Assembly: GCA_024449915.1 (NCBI GenBank)
Contig: JAMZAV010000051.1
Location: 558,001-622,000 of the forward strand
DNA: 64,000 nucleotides
Source of the DNA: Sweltsa coloradensis
Lineage: Eukaryota > Arthropoda > Insecta > Plecoptera > Chloroperlidae
Direction of reading: 5' to 3'
The notes below the pieces were generated by a model. That model was not told the DNA's origin. It saw nothing but the letters and a program-made list of their open reading frames with translations, and made no database searches. Shown here piece by piece: positions 48,401 through 54,781 of the stretch. Position numbers and translations under genes: made by a program. The stretch's first letter is position 1. Each line of letters opens with the position of its first letter.

Positions 48401-51203
48401 TAAAAAAATACAAACATTTAAAGGCATTGTAAGAACTAAAACTAGAACAGTGCATGAATGCCTAGTTAGCCATAAGGAACTGAATAGTGAATAGTAATTA
48501 AAACTGGCCTGTAAGATTATTTGTATATGTTTTCCCATTATTTTATGCCACAGAGGTGAGGCTATTACCATACTGGTATATAAATGAAAGTGTTCTGATT
48601 ATAGACTAGACCAGTCATGGCAAACTTATGAGGGGTCACAAGGTGACACATGGGAGTACTTCAGATGGCCCACGACACAATTCTTAGATTTGTCAAATTT
48701 GTTTTCTTTATAAAAAAAGTACCACTTAAAGAATTCTTGAATATGCCACAGTCATGCAGTTGATTTGGTTCCAAAAGGATTTGCCATCACTACCCTAATG
48801 CTCATAAGTGTGCTCTTGCATTAGAATTCTTGGGATAAAAATATAACATGAATCATTTTTTATTTTTATATTTGAGTATTCGAGTGGTTGATTTGATTAT
48901 GTGGTGAAATATTACTTCTATGATGCCTATTATTTTTTAATTCTTCAGGATCTAAATTACTAGAAAACGCTTAAGTCCCCCGCGTTGTTTGGATGAGCTA
49001 ATTGGTGCATTGAGCTGCCATGTGTTACGCGGATTTTCTGTGTTCTGTGCAAAAACATTACTTAGTCGAAGATTTTTTTTTTCATTAAACAAAATAAAAT
49101 TAATTAATTTTGTAATCCATCGTAATTTAAAAAAATTAAAAAAATCGTTAAATTGCATTTTCATAGAATAAATTATTCGTTGCGCTCAATTTAACACGAG
49201 TACATTAATTCATGAATTAAGTTCTGTGAAAATCATTACATAGATAAAGCATGTAGGTGTTACAAGTCAAGAATTGTTTTAAAAAGCAAAAAAAACGTCA
49301 AATTTCGATTTTCATGAGAATAATTTTCGATTACGCTCAAATTTCACACGAGATATCTTAATCATAAATTAAGGTTCTGTGAAAAATCATTACAATCGAT
49401 AAGCATAGATGTTAGAGGTCGAAGAAATTTTTTAAAAATCGAAAAAAATCGTAAAATTGCGATTTTTATAAGAAAAAATTTCCCGTTTGCGCTCAAAAAC
49501 GTGGCAGTTCTAAGTTCAGAGATTTCGAAGACCTCCATAAAATTTCATCGCAATCGGGGTATCGGTTTAGCCGGAATCGTGTTAACAGACACACAAAAAT
49601 ACAAAAAGAAAAAAAAAAAAAAAAAAAAAAAAAACATTCCGGGTTTTTTCTCCAGTATAGTAGAATGGAATCTTACGCTTCGCCGCTACGCTCGCTACGC
49701 TATCCAATTAATTTACCTGTTTGTAAGAGAATACCATTGATTAGTGGTTAGTAATTATAATGCTGGACTCAACGACCGTCGATGCAAATAACCATTCATT
49801 ATCAACAGTTTCAGTGTTTCCATCCCACCCACAAAATATTGATGCAATGATTTCGTTCAGCTGTAATGAGCTGCTTGCTCTGGTTGTCCTTGTAGATGAT
49901 TCTTTGCTCCCGAGGACCAACAAGAATTTCGATGCTCATACTAGGGTTCGATAGTGCCGGCAAAGCGTTCTGATCCCAGACAACTCGTCGAGTGGTATCT
50001 TCGTAAGGTCGGACTGATTTGCTGTGGGGACATGGGTTGGCGTCGCCCTAGATGCTCCTACAGGTAATTATGGAGTGGAAGTTTGCCCTTCATTAAGGCC
50101 CTATTGTACCTAGTATGTTAAATGACCAGTTAGTTAGTTTGGTTGGTTGTTAAATTTGGCTTAAAATCATGGTTAAAGAATCAGCTTACTAAATGGCAAG
50201 TATATGTAACAAGGATCATGTCTGGAAAAATTCTGTGTTAAATACAGATCTGCGATAGGTTGTTGCTGAAAGAACATGGGAAAATACTAAGGCTCGGCAT
50301 TGGCATCAAATTAATCATTTAATAATAGGCTACATGCCAGGTCTTATTTCCCATATAGATTATTTGGGAAGGAAATCTAAGTTTTTGTTACGTACTTTAT
50401 TATATAAATAACAACTTTTAATTTTTTTATATCCCTGTTTAAAAGGTATAAAATTCACTACAGCACAGTAATTTCACATTTCAATGTACCATTGTTGTTT
50501 CAGCACAATTGCGGTTGTTTGTACTTCCAAATGTAACAATTCGTGGACAATACAATATTGATGACCTTGGACAGACTCTAGGAAAACACTTATTCATCAC
50601 ATAAACATAATTAATTATTCTAATTATAATTTATTAAAACATGGATGTTTAATGTTATCTTTCGTAGAGTTGACAAAGATGGTATCGAAAAGAGAATGTT
50701 TGTAGTTGGCTTACGCCCGCTCAGGAAAATAAATTTATTGTTGAAAATGTTCTGATAGCACCTTTTATCAACTACAATCACCACAATGTAATCTTTTTTC
50801 CTAAAGAAAATCTAAGACCCTGCTGGACCAATGCTAAGCTGGAATCATAGGCTGAATGATACTGATAATATGTTTGTTTTAGGCAAGAACGATGGCACCG
50901 TTCAAGGAGTGCGCTACTTCACGTGTCGTCCCAAGTGTGGCATCTTCGTACGTGCCGACAAGTTGATTCAAGACAGAAGGGGCCGCGCAATGAGGGACGG
51001 ACGCCGATCGGAAGGTGGGACAATGCGTCGCAGTTCGAGCAGAGGTAATATCGTCGGCGATTATTGACGTTGCCGTTCGGTTGATGGAATGACTAACGTT
51101 TGTTTCCCTCCAAGGTGAAGGCCTGTCGACGCTCCATCGCTCGCGCAGCCGAGGGGAGAATCTGAGTACAGTTGGCACAAGATCATCTCCCCGAGCCAAG
51201 TAG
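6299..51203 (+). CDS. Khc-73: Kinesin-3 motor Khc-73 / KIF13 (32 exons, N-terminus missing)
   Basis: A plus-end-directed microtubule motor of the KIF13 class; in flies Khc-73 links microtubule tips to the Dlg/Pins cortical polarity complex and moves endosomal cargo (family knowledge). Domains in window residues: motor about 1-315 (P-loop GQTGSGKS, switch [11 protein letters not shown], switch [11 protein letters not shown], neck [11 protein letters not shown]), coiled coil about 316-390, FHA about 400-494, stalk with Dlg-binding-type region about 495-760, KIF1B/DUF3694-type region about 760-1240, low-complexity tail about 1370-1745, CAP-Gly about 1760-1840, and a basic Ser/Arg end. Total is 1,883 whole residues; with the missing 50-60 this matches the fly protein's usual length. 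All phases agree, including across the damaged CAP-Gly exon (49896-50063), which contains two stop codons. Confidence 0.95.
6775..7049 (-). repeat. GC-rich SINE-B copy, 3' tail missing
   Basis: Matches copies at 28718, 59777 and 61455. The minus-strand start is CCAACTCGCAACCTTCTCG, followed by a GACGACGACAATGACAACAC-type body. It stops before the GAGACGTTAAGCAAT tail. Open frames in it are shadows of the GC-rich body. Confidence 0.75.
8613..8960 (+). repeat. Tandem duplication, 174-bp period
   Basis: GGGTGCCTAGAGAAGCAGTG starts at 8613 and again at 8787. Both copies continue through CATGTTTACGTAAATAAGCG and CTGGTCAACACCTTCAGCTG with small indels. A 22-G run (8561-8582) lies just upstream. 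Confidence 0.85.
10756..11543 (+). mobile_element. Helentron-type (HINE/DINE-like) element, copy 1
   Basis: Starts TTGGATGAGCGTAGCGAGCG. The matching subterminal inverted repeat ACGCTCATCCAA lies about 35 bases before the 3' end. A short hairpin (AACGC...GCGTT) and terminal CTAG before T follow. Inside, units beginning GAGCGCAATCG repeat at 10967, 11130 and 11289 (about 160 bp). A T run sits at about 10830-10859. These traits fit non-autonomous Helentrons. No Rep/helicase frame is present. Confidence 0.7.
12148..12235 (+). repeat. tRNA-like SINE head
   Basis: Box B-like AGGTTCGAGCC at about 12209, with an upstream cloverleaf-like spacing. Too degenerate for a functional tRNA. It lies within the inverted-repeat element. 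Confidence 0.4.
13061..13215 (+). CDS. Khc-73: Khc-73 exon 2: P-loop and central motor
   Basis: Completes the ATP-binding loop ([10 protein letters not shown]) and continues to [12 protein letters not shown], a hallmark of kinesin motors. Acceptor TATGTTCTAG, donor GTGAGT. Phase 1 in, 0 out. Confidence 0.95.
13894..14007 (+). CDS. Khc-73: Khc-73 exon 3: motor, loop 8 region
   Basis: Encodes [20 protein letters not shown] and [18 protein letters not shown], the microtubule-facing part of the motor with the kinesin-3 signature [13 protein letters not shown]. Acceptor TTTCTCCAG, donor GTCAGT. Phase 0 in, 0 out. Confidence 0.95.
14041..14413. mobile_element. hAT-type MITE with ATAATCGATA subterminal motifs
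   Basis: Ends TAGGGATGCACACGAT and, reversed, TAGGGATGCACATCGAT. Perfect 8-bp target duplication ATTACAAT (14033-14040, 14414-14421). Both ends are filled with TTATCGAT/AATCGATA variants. It lies 33 bases after exon 3. Confidence 0.88.
14422..15824. other. Intron 3, central part
   Basis: AT-rich intronic DNA; no repeats or coding potential recognised. Confidence 0.6.
15825..16241. mobile_element. hAT-type MITE with GGTTCTGGTAACCC subterminal motif
   Basis: Ends TAGGGATGACATC and, reversed, TAGGGATGTCATC. Near-perfect 8-bp target duplication (CTTTCAAC at 15817-15824, TTTTCAAC at 16242-16249). Subterminal ATTCTGGTAAC and GTTCTGGTAACCC are shared between the ends. Confidence 0.75.
16446..16693 (+). 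CDS. Khc-73: Khc-73 exon 4: switch I and switch II
   Basis: Contains switch I ([15 protein letters not shown]) and switch II ([16 protein letters not shown]), the nucleotide-sensing loops, and ends in KEGSNIN plus two bases of Lys. Acceptor ATATTGCAG, donor GTAAGC. Every catalytic residue expected is present. Confidence 0.96.
17319..17433 (+). CDS. Khc-73: Khc-73 exon 5: motor, helix alpha4-alpha5
   Basis: Encodes [20 protein letters not shown] through [14 protein letters not shown], the microtubule-binding helices. Acceptor GTGTGTAG, donor GTACAA. Phase 2 in, 0 out. Confidence 0.95.
17903..18136 (+). CDS. Khc-73: Khc-73 exon 6: end of motor, neck and first coiled coil
   Basis: Encodes [20 protein letters not shown], the neck [19 protein letters not shown] and a charged helix ([20 protein letters not shown]). 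The neck sequence is typical of kinesin-3. Donor GTAAGG, phase 0 in and out. Confidence 0.96.
18411..19458. mobile_element. hAT-type element with TATTCGAA subterminal motifs and a GGCCTA array
   Basis: Ends TAGGGCTGTGCGAATATTCG and, reversed, TAGGGGTGTGCGAATAGTG. Perfect 8-bp target duplication GTTTTAAC (18403-18410, 19459-19466). Both ends carry many TATTCGAA variants. The interior (about 18860-19270) holds a dense array of CCTAGGCCTA. A 105-codon frame at 18553-18870 shows no transposase signature. Confidence 0.87.
19795..19873 (+). CDS. Khc-73: Khc-73 exon 7: coiled coil
   Basis: Encodes [20 protein letters not shown] then EKLQKT, a charged amphipathic helix matching the segment after the neck. 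Acceptor TTGTGTTTCAG, donor GTAAGA, phase 0 in, 1 out. Confidence 0.94.
20472..20620 (+). CDS. Khc-73: Khc-73 exon 8: coiled coil and start of FHA domain
   Basis: Encodes [20 protein letters not shown], then [20 protein letters not shown], the first FHA strands (YLVNLNADP is diagnostic of kinesin-3). Acceptor CTCTTTCAG, donor GTAAGT, phase 1 in, 0 out. Confidence 0.95.
20621..24501 (+). other. Intron 8
   Basis: Contains a decayed piggyBac-like element (21042-21959). The remainder is AT-rich with a short G run (23186-23196) and a TA repeat (about 24239). No other coding or repeat content recognised. Confidence 0.7.
21042..21959 (-). mobile_element. piggyBac-like element, internally deleted and decayed
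   Basis: Flanked by TTAA on both sides (21038-21041, 21960-21963) with related ends CCCATCCGCTTACC and, reversed, CCCCTAGCCTTACCC. On the minus strand from about 21703 a frame begins [20 protein letters not shown] and then meets a stop. It continues as a long acidic Ser/Asp stretch and a basic [12 protein letters not shown] segment, like the N-terminal part of piggyBac transposases. The catalytic domain is absent. Confidence 0.6.
24502..24726 (+). CDS. Khc-73: Khc-73 exon 9: FHA domain core
   Basis: Encodes [20 protein letters not shown], then [16 protein letters not shown] and [14 protein letters not shown]. The FHA phosphothreonine-binding fold is completed here. Acceptor GTGTTATAG, donor GTAACT, phase 0 both sides. 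Confidence 0.96.
24756..25944. mobile_element. hAT-type element with CTCGATCTCGAG subterminal motifs
   Basis: Ends TAGGGCTGTGCGAGTCTCG and, reversed, TAGGGCTGTGCGAGCAGG. Perfect 8-bp target duplication ATTATGTT (24748-24755, 25945-25952). Both ends are packed with CTCGCTCGATCTCGA variants; the interior carries GGCCTAGGCCTA clusters. No transposase recognised. Confidence 0.88.
26449..26590 (+). mobile_element. Left end of a hAT-type element (CAGTGGCGGCTCGTG family)
   Basis: CAGTGGCGGCTCGTGGGG matches the left terminus of the MITE at 1236. The sequence then runs into CTGGGGCGAAGCCCCAGC, a perfect hairpin. No matching right end or target duplication was found, so the right boundary is approximate. 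Confidence 0.5.
28718..29055 (+). repeat. SINE-B inserted at the exon 10 splice acceptor
   Basis: Head CCAACTCGCAACCTTCTCG, GC-rich body, and 3' part ATGAGACGTTAAGCAATATC with an (AAT)n tail. It is flanked by a 10-bp target duplication TTGTATTTCA (28708-28717 and 29056-29065). The downstream copy plus the next G forms the acceptor TTGTATTTCAG of exon 10. The branch point must now lie in the SINE tail or be shared with it. Confidence 0.85.
29067..29232 (+). CDS. Khc-73: Khc-73 exon 10: linker after FHA
   Basis: Encodes [20 protein letters not shown], then [20 protein letters not shown] and a helix ending EKQHEEDKQ. Matches the insect family. The donor is GTTCGA, poor at positions +3 to +6, but homology to the next exon ([13 protein letters not shown]) fixes the junction. 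Confidence 0.93.
30048..30216 (+). CDS. Khc-73: Khc-73 exon 11: stalk
   Basis: Encodes a coiled coil ([20 protein letters not shown]), then a Pro/Tyr-rich turn ([15 protein letters not shown]) and [10 protein letters not shown]. Acceptor GTTTCAG, donor GTAGGT. A (TC)n microsatellite starts 7 bases past the donor. Confidence 0.95.
30223..30248 (+). repeat. (TC)n microsatellite next to a splice donor
   Basis: About 12 to 13 TC units immediately downstream of the exon 11 donor GTAGGT. Confidence 0.9.
30645..30807 (+). CDS. Khc-73: Khc-73 exon 12: stalk
   Basis: Encodes [40 protein letters not shown] and [12 protein letters not shown], a strongly conserved KIF13-class segment. Acceptor CCAACAG, donor GTGAGT, phase 2 in, 0 out. 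Confidence 0.96.
30929..31075 (+). CDS. Khc-73: Khc-73 exon 13: stalk, Dlg-binding-type region
   Basis: Encodes [20 protein letters not shown] and [20 protein letters not shown]. In vertebrate KIF13B this part of the stalk binds the MAGUK hDlg; the same role here is inference. Donor GTATGT. Confidence 0.95.
31604..31750 (+). CDS. Khc-73: Khc-73 exon 14: stalk
   Basis: Encodes [40 protein letters not shown], highly conserved across KIF1/KIF13 kinesins. Acceptor TTGTTACAG, donor GTACAG, phase 0 both sides. Confidence 0.96.
31919..31961 (-). mobile_element. Solo hAT-type end (AATCGGAATCGG motif)
   Basis: Reverse-complemented it starts TAGAGATGGGCCGATACAAT, the TAGRGATG-type terminus of the other hAT elements, followed by CCGATTCCGATTCC. 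No partner end found nearby. Confidence 0.5.
32146..32289 (+). CDS. Khc-73: Khc-73 exon 15: acidic stalk segment
   Basis: Encodes [20 protein letters not shown], then a Ser/Asp-rich stretch ([18 protein letters not shown]) and QVTCR. Matches the family's acidic insert. Acceptor TTGTTTCAG, donor GTAAGT. Confidence 0.95.
33019..33238 (+). CDS. Khc-73: Khc-73 exon 16: KIF1B/DUF3694-type region
   Basis: Encodes [35 protein letters not shown] and [10 protein letters not shown]. This is the C2-like part of the region shared by KIF1 and KIF13 motors. Donor GTACTG is followed 11 bases later by a 17-C run. Confidence 0.95.
33250..33266 (+). repeat. 17-C homopolymer near the exon 16 donor
   Basis: Seventeen consecutive C starting 12 bases after the exon end. 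A C-rich CTCCC follows. Confidence 0.95.
33676..33790 (+). CDS. Khc-73: Khc-73 exon 17
   Basis: Encodes [20 protein letters not shown] then [26 protein letters not shown] is diagnostic for KIF1/KIF13. Acceptor TTGTTTCAG, donor GTAAGT splits an Arg codon. Confidence 0.96.
34480..34722 (+). CDS. Khc-73: Khc-73 exon 18: DUF3694 core
   Basis: Encodes [40 protein letters not shown] and [20 protein letters not shown]. Acceptor GTGTTTCAG, donor GTGAGT. All conserved blocks of the domain are present. Confidence 0.96.
34723..36026 (+). other. Intron 18
   Basis: Carries a short repeat also present at about 54167 (GACAGGTTGGGAAAG then AGAGAACATAAAG, here about 34981-35035), so at least one copy is transposed. 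The rest shows no coding or known repeat structure. Confidence 0.55.
36027..36160 (+). CDS. Khc-73: Khc-73 exon 19
   Basis: Encodes [20 protein letters not shown] and [18 protein letters not shown], a conserved helix. Donor GTAGCT; the next exon is only 88 bases away. Confidence 0.96.
36249..36431 (+). CDS. Khc-73: Khc-73 exon 20
   Basis: Encodes [40 protein letters not shown] and [10 protein letters not shown]. The [11 protein letters not shown] block is family-specific. Acceptor TTTTTAG, donor GTGAGC. Confidence 0.96.
37239..37430 (+). CDS. Khc-73: Khc-73 exon 21
   Basis: Encodes [40 protein letters not shown] and [17 protein letters not shown]. Donor GTCAGC. Phase 1 in and out. Confidence 0.95.
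37900..38102 (+). CDS. Khc-73: Khc-73 exon 22
   Basis: Encodes [37 protein letters not shown] and [14 protein letters not shown], a conserved beta-rich segment at the end of the KIF1B-like region. Acceptor TTCTTTTAG, donor GTAAGT. Confidence 0.96.
38435..38525 (+). CDS. Khc-73: Khc-73 exon 23
   Basis: Encodes [20 protein letters not shown] and [10 protein letters not shown], matching the family. Acceptor TATTCTAG, donor GTTAGT. The preceding intron has a TCGATTAAT-rich patch that may be a hAT remnant. Confidence 0.95.
38942..39084 (+). CDS. Khc-73: Khc-73 exon 24
   Basis: Encodes [37 protein letters not shown] and [10 protein letters not shown]. Conserved in insects and vertebrates. Acceptor GTTTTCCAG, donor GTAAAC. 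Confidence 0.96.
39507..39678 (+). CDS. Khc-73: Khc-73 exon 25: start of variable tail
   Basis: Encodes [20 protein letters not shown] and a Ser/Thr/Pro-rich stretch ending PSKPFGL. Acceptor TTTCTCCAG, donor GTAAGT, phase 0 in, 1 out. Confidence 0.93.
39679..43711 (+). other. Intron 25
   Basis: Four kilobases of AT-rich DNA with few recognised repeats. It contains a candidate 15-base microexon (41224-41238) and a more GC-balanced stretch at about 41860-42060 with no convincing frame. Confidence 0.7.
41224..41238 (+). CDS. Khc-73: Candidate 15-base alternative microexon
   Basis: GTTCGATTCTCTCAG lies between a pyrimidine-rich acceptor (TTTTTTCTGCAACCATTCAG) and a GTAAAA donor. It is phase 1 in and 1 out, exactly as its neighbours need, and would add five residues (SILS plus a junction Gly) between exons 25 and 26. 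If not spliced at its 3' side it reads on nine more residues to TAG, an alternative end. Confidence 0.38.
43712..43780 (+). CDS. Khc-73: Khc-73 exon 26
   Basis: Short exon encoding [20 protein letters not shown] then GPK. The [11 protein letters not shown] repeat is a conserved tail motif of arthropod KIF13. Acceptor CTCGTTTCAG, donor GTAGGT, phase 1 both sides (69 bases, so skippable in frame). Confidence 0.88.
45232..45514 (+). CDS. Khc-73: Khc-73 exon 27: tail
   Basis: Encodes [20 protein letters not shown], an acidic stretch ([20 protein letters not shown]) and a Ser/Pro-rich part. [12 protein letters not shown] is a family motif. Acceptor AATATTCTAG, donor GTAGTT splits a Ser codon. Confidence 0.92.
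46054..46639 (+). CDS. Khc-73: Khc-73 exon 28: long low-complexity tail
   Basis: Largest exon. Encodes [37 protein letters not shown], a long polar variable stretch, and ends TKLPPGK. The donor after AAG is GTTCGT, weak, but the next exon VVRRRK joins in phase as expected for the family (LPPGKVVRRRK). If unspliced, the frame adds VRILVSSRS and stops at 46667-46669, giving a short form without CAP-Gly. Confidence 0.9.
47345..47785. repeat. G/C-run-bordered repeat
   Basis: Starts CAGTGGCGTATCAAAGGGGG and ends in a 14-C run (47772-47785). The border resembles CAGTGGCGTA-type transposon ends, but no target duplication is clear. Confidence 0.4.
47478..47530 (+). repeat. SINE tail fragment
   Basis: CTCGATTAGCCAAAGTGCAT then ATGAGACGTTAAGCAATATT and CAATCAA: the 3' part shared by SINE-A and SINE-B, without a head. 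Confidence 0.7.
48068..48248 (+). CDS. Khc-73: Khc-73 exon 29: basic tail before CAP-Gly
   Basis: Encodes [40 protein letters not shown] and a Ser/Gly-rich end ([13 protein letters not shown]). Acceptor TTCTGAAG has a short pyrimidine tract; donor GTGAGA, phase 0 in, 1 out. Confidence 0.88.
48955..49709 (-). mobile_element. Helentron-type (HINE/DINE-like) element, copy 2
   Basis: Minus orientation: the 5' end at about 49709 has a slightly damaged GGATGAGCGTAGCG; the 3' end near 48957 reads GCGTTTTCTAG then T. Internal units marked by GCGCTCAAAT recur at about 49178, 49332 and 49485 (period near 154). An A run lies at about 49609-49633. It sits 187 bases before the damaged CAP-Gly exon. Confidence 0.72.
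49896..50063 (+). pseudogene. Khc-73: Khc-73 exon 30: first half of CAP-Gly, with two in-frame stops
   Basis: Acceptor CCTTGTAG, donor GTAATT, 168 bases, phase 1 in and out, exactly filling the gap between exons 29 and 31. The frame opens [19 protein letters not shown], meets TAG (49952-49954), continues [20 protein letters not shown], meets TGA (50015-50017), and ends [16 protein letters not shown], a clear CAP-Gly sequence. One extra A in GTAAGG and one missing T in GATTTG would together explain the second stop: shifting frame between them reads FVGRTDFAVG. Either homopolymer errors in this assembly or real decay. Confidence 0.68.
50883..51044 (+). CDS. Khc-73: Khc-73 exon 31: second half of CAP-Gly
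   Basis: Encodes [20 protein letters not shown] and [23 protein letters not shown] is the CAP-Gly hallmark that binds the EEY/F tail of tubulin. A basic Ser/Arg-rich tail follows. Acceptor TTTTAG, donor GTAATA, phase 1 both sides. Confidence 0.95.
51115..51203 (+). CDS. Khc-73: Khc-73 exon 32: C-terminus and stop
   Basis: Encodes [20 protein letters not shown] then TRSSPRAK and TAG at 51201-51203. The SRSRGENL block resembles the end of fly Khc-73. Acceptor CCCTCCAAG; the intron before it is only 70 bases. Confidence 0.9.
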
Positions 51204-54160
51204 ACCAGTATATAGAACAGTGCGCACCAGTTAGTTCCTTTGGGTGTCTTCAAACCCCCTACCTAAACCAATACTAGAAAAAAACATACTGAGGCATTTA
51301 ATTCTTGATTTTTCTCTTCGTCTCGAAACATTCCAGTTATAAACGGCTTTGCAATCTTAGAAATAATCTACAGTTTCATGCCAATACTTGCCCAACCACC
51401 CTTTTGTTTTGAAAATCTGTCTCGTTACTTTTACCCGACTGAGCCTTCCTTACAGGATATTTGGGTTGTATATATACATGCATGGTAGACGTGACGTGAT
51501 TTCATTTTACTTAGGGACCATTCCTTCCCTCCTCTATACTGCTGTATAGTAACTAGTCCAGTAATTAACTGCCTCAAAATGCCTACTTATTGTGTTAAAT
51601 GTTGTTGAGGTCAAGGATATTTTCGAGCTCTGAAGACATTGATAAGAAAGCAAGACATGACTGAATTCCAAGGTTGCTATCCAAGTTATTTTTTAAGTCC
51701 ATTGTTGAAGTTTGTGGCACGATCAAATAATTGTTAGTTTTACATTCCAAATGAATGAAATAATCAATAATTTTGTAATACGTTATATCATTGTTGTGCT
51801 TTTATTTTATTTCTCCAAAACTCTATGAAAAGAAGTGTTTGGAGCAAATATTTCCCACTGCTGTATTGTATGGGGTGGTTTGGCTATCCCAGGCTTTTAT
51901 TTCAGTGCTACAATCTGTGGTACAATATCTTCAACAAAAGCTACAAGACATTTGATTTTGGGTAAATGCATTCCAAATTTTCTGCATTGTCATTTACAAA
52001 ACTATCAATAATGCTGAAATGTGACAGAAAATGCTATGGTTGTTATTTTTTCTAAAATTTTCCATTATTGTCATAATGAAAGGCTGAAAATGGTTATCAG
52101 ATTAGCAATATGAAGAGGTATTGTGTGTGTGGTTTGTACTGTACCTCTTTTCAAATGATGTATTTCTTAGAACTTTCAAGTATCTAACCATAATCCATCC
52201 TAGAAAACAAGTCCATTTATAAAGTAATACCGTTCCAATTTTAGGAGTAAAAAAAATGCCAAATATATTACTAATTCATATTTCAAATTTAATATAGTAA
52301 TGATAATATTCCATTCCAAATTTCAACAAAATAATAAATTTGAGAAGTTCTTTTTTATCTTCTCCAAGTCCATAAAAATGCCATAATTTTTCGTAGAAGT
52401 TAGGAACTTAAATCGTATCTAAAGATTTCGATTTGGAGCTCGGAGCAACGGCTAGCTGGAGTGAAGTCTTAACTATAACGTACTTGCATTACGATTGTAA
52501 CGATATGTGTTATATAAATGTATAAGTTTCAACTTCTTAGATATTTTCCTCTACCAATAAGTGAAAGAAAGTAAATTTGATCTTTGTACTGCATCAACTG
52601 ATATTAATGATTAGTATATTGATCAACTTTTTACGTCCAGTCTATTGTAGATAGAGATGGTGCGACTAATTCGCTAAAAGCTTTGTGCAAGCTTTTCACC
52701 TTGAAATTGCAAACTAATAGTGATAGTTTATTTTGCAAATACCTAAGTTCCATAGTGAGCATTTTAAACTTTACCTTGTATATAATAATAGGTTCATTTC
52801 TGTTTAAATAGTGTATTTGCGATAGCTAGAAGGCAGGTAGCTAAGTCATTCAGTGTTTATTCTATGCCAAGTAACGATAGCAATACTGCCCTGTTTTATT
52901 CTTCTTTTAAATTTAAAATCAATAGTGATGAATCATTGTTTCGAAATGGCATGTAGGTTTATTTTAGTGTAAAGAGTATTGTGAAGAATAGAAGTCATTT
53001 TAACCATTTGCTCATCATCTTTTTCCTTCGCTGTTATTTTACAATCTTGTGGTAAAGCACCAAAAGTTGTTTGGGTCTTAGCTCAGGATGTTTGGGATTG
53101 TTGTTCATCTTTGGTTGTTATTACTGTACGTTGTTTGTTTGTTGTTAATTATTTAGTTTGAACTAGAAGGTACCAGCTGTGCTAGCCGCTCGTGGCTTGA
53201 TCTCCGCCGGTCAACGTGCGTCTCTTACAATAGCTTCTTAATAATTTATATATATATATATATACTATATCAATATGTATTTGTACATATTATATACAAA
53301 TATATTTATGTTGAACATTTAAATACTTTCACCAACTTGCTTGAAATGATTTAGGATGTTGGGTAAGTTGAAATATCCTCCACAACATTCCATTCATTTG
53401 TAAGTCCAAGTAGGCAACAAGGCTGGTTGCAGTCGGTCATATCAGCGGGCGACTAACGTGTCTTCAAGGTGCAAATGTCGAGGCGCCGTGCGATGCGTAG
53501 TTCCCAAAAAGTAATATGACTGTTGAAACCGGCTTTCCTACTTTGGCATTGGCTCAACTGTTAAGTAAGAATAATCCAATTGGTGTGATTTTTTGCTTAT
53601 ATTTTTGCACTGGTTATCTGAAAGATTACTTGTTCATAAATGTTATAAAATTGAGTTGTACTTAACTTAAAGTGTTATTGTGGAATGTTTTACTATATTA
53701 TTGACAACAGTATTATTTTAATCTAATTCAGCCTGCAAATATGTTGGAGCTTAGTCCCAAGAAATTATTGTTTAAAATTAATAACAAGATAATTAAATTA
53801 AATTAAGTAAATGTAGTATGAACTAGTTGGAAGAAGTTACTGTGTAGTCACTATTAAGATTACTAGGCCTACTTTAGATAGCTTACTGTTTTTATAGAAC
53901 AGGAGATCATCACATTATTATTATGCAATAGTTGGTTCATGCTATGATAACTGTTCACAATAATTAAAATCACATCTTAATACTTTCTATTCAAAAATGT
54001 AATTTTTGACTGTCGAATTATATAAATACATGTCCCAACACCTGTTGAGTGTACTAATTCTTAATCTCCTTCACTTCCACATCCTAAAACTAGATCATGT
54101 TCATGATCATTAACAAAGTGTGGAGAAGGCCTAATGGCTAGTTTAGTTAACATTGGAGAA
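51204..54160 (+). other. Probable Khc-73 3' UTR and downstream DNA
   Basis: Nearly 3 kb of AT-rich sequence with no coding frame and no recognised repeat until about 54167, unlike the repeat-filled introns. AATAAA occurs at about 52329 (AATAATAAATTTG), so the UTR may be at least 1.1 kb. Three Pumilio-type TGTANATA sites are present (51467, 52777, 53282). A TA microsatellite lies at about 53247-53265. The 3' end cannot be fixed from sequence alone. Confidence 0.5.
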
Positions 54161-54690
54161 GATTGACAGGTTGGGAAAGAATAGAGAACATAAAGTCCAG
54201 CCTGGAGGGCTGGGGCCGACAAAACTTTTCACCTGCTGATGATGACTGCAGCTAATTTAAAGTTTCATCCTTCTGGGACTCGTCAGGCGGATGGATGGTG
54301 GCCACTAAAAATCAGCTTGCTACTTACAAACAACTCATAACCAAACCTGTGGTAGGGCCACACAAGAAGTAAATTCTGCATGTTGTCATCATCAGCAAGG
54401 TTACTTCACACACCATTCATGCTGAGCCACACCGTCAGCACAACTAGTAAGGAGCTTCCCTCTGAACTCTAGTGCTCGGGAGACAAAACATCCATGACTC
54501 ACCCTGGATTCGAACCAGGATCCTTGGCAACAAGAGAAGAGCTGCCCCTCCTGCTGTTGCTGGGGCCTCTTCATTCAATCTGAGAAAGTAGGTTTATATG
54601 CAGGTTCAGTACAACCAGTGAGGGGGCTTCTTTCCTAGACTAGTGCTTGGGCCCTGGATTTGAACCAAGTCCCTTGGTAAAGTGACATGT
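54160..54690. repeat. Composite repeat with tRNA-like segments
   Basis: GACAGGTTGGGAAAG then AGAGAACATAAAGTCCAGCC matches about 34981. Further on, CTGGATTCGAACCAGGATCC (54507) is a minus-strand tRNA T-arm-like sequence, and a similar CCTGGATTTGAACCAAG occurs at 54653. Probably SINE-derived. Confidence 0.5.
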
Positions 54691-54781
54691 GAATTTCGCT
54701 GCCTGTTGAATTGGAAATATGCCTTTAAAATATTCTTGACCGGTAGTAGTTTGGCAGGAATCAGATTGTTATTGTTCCGTC

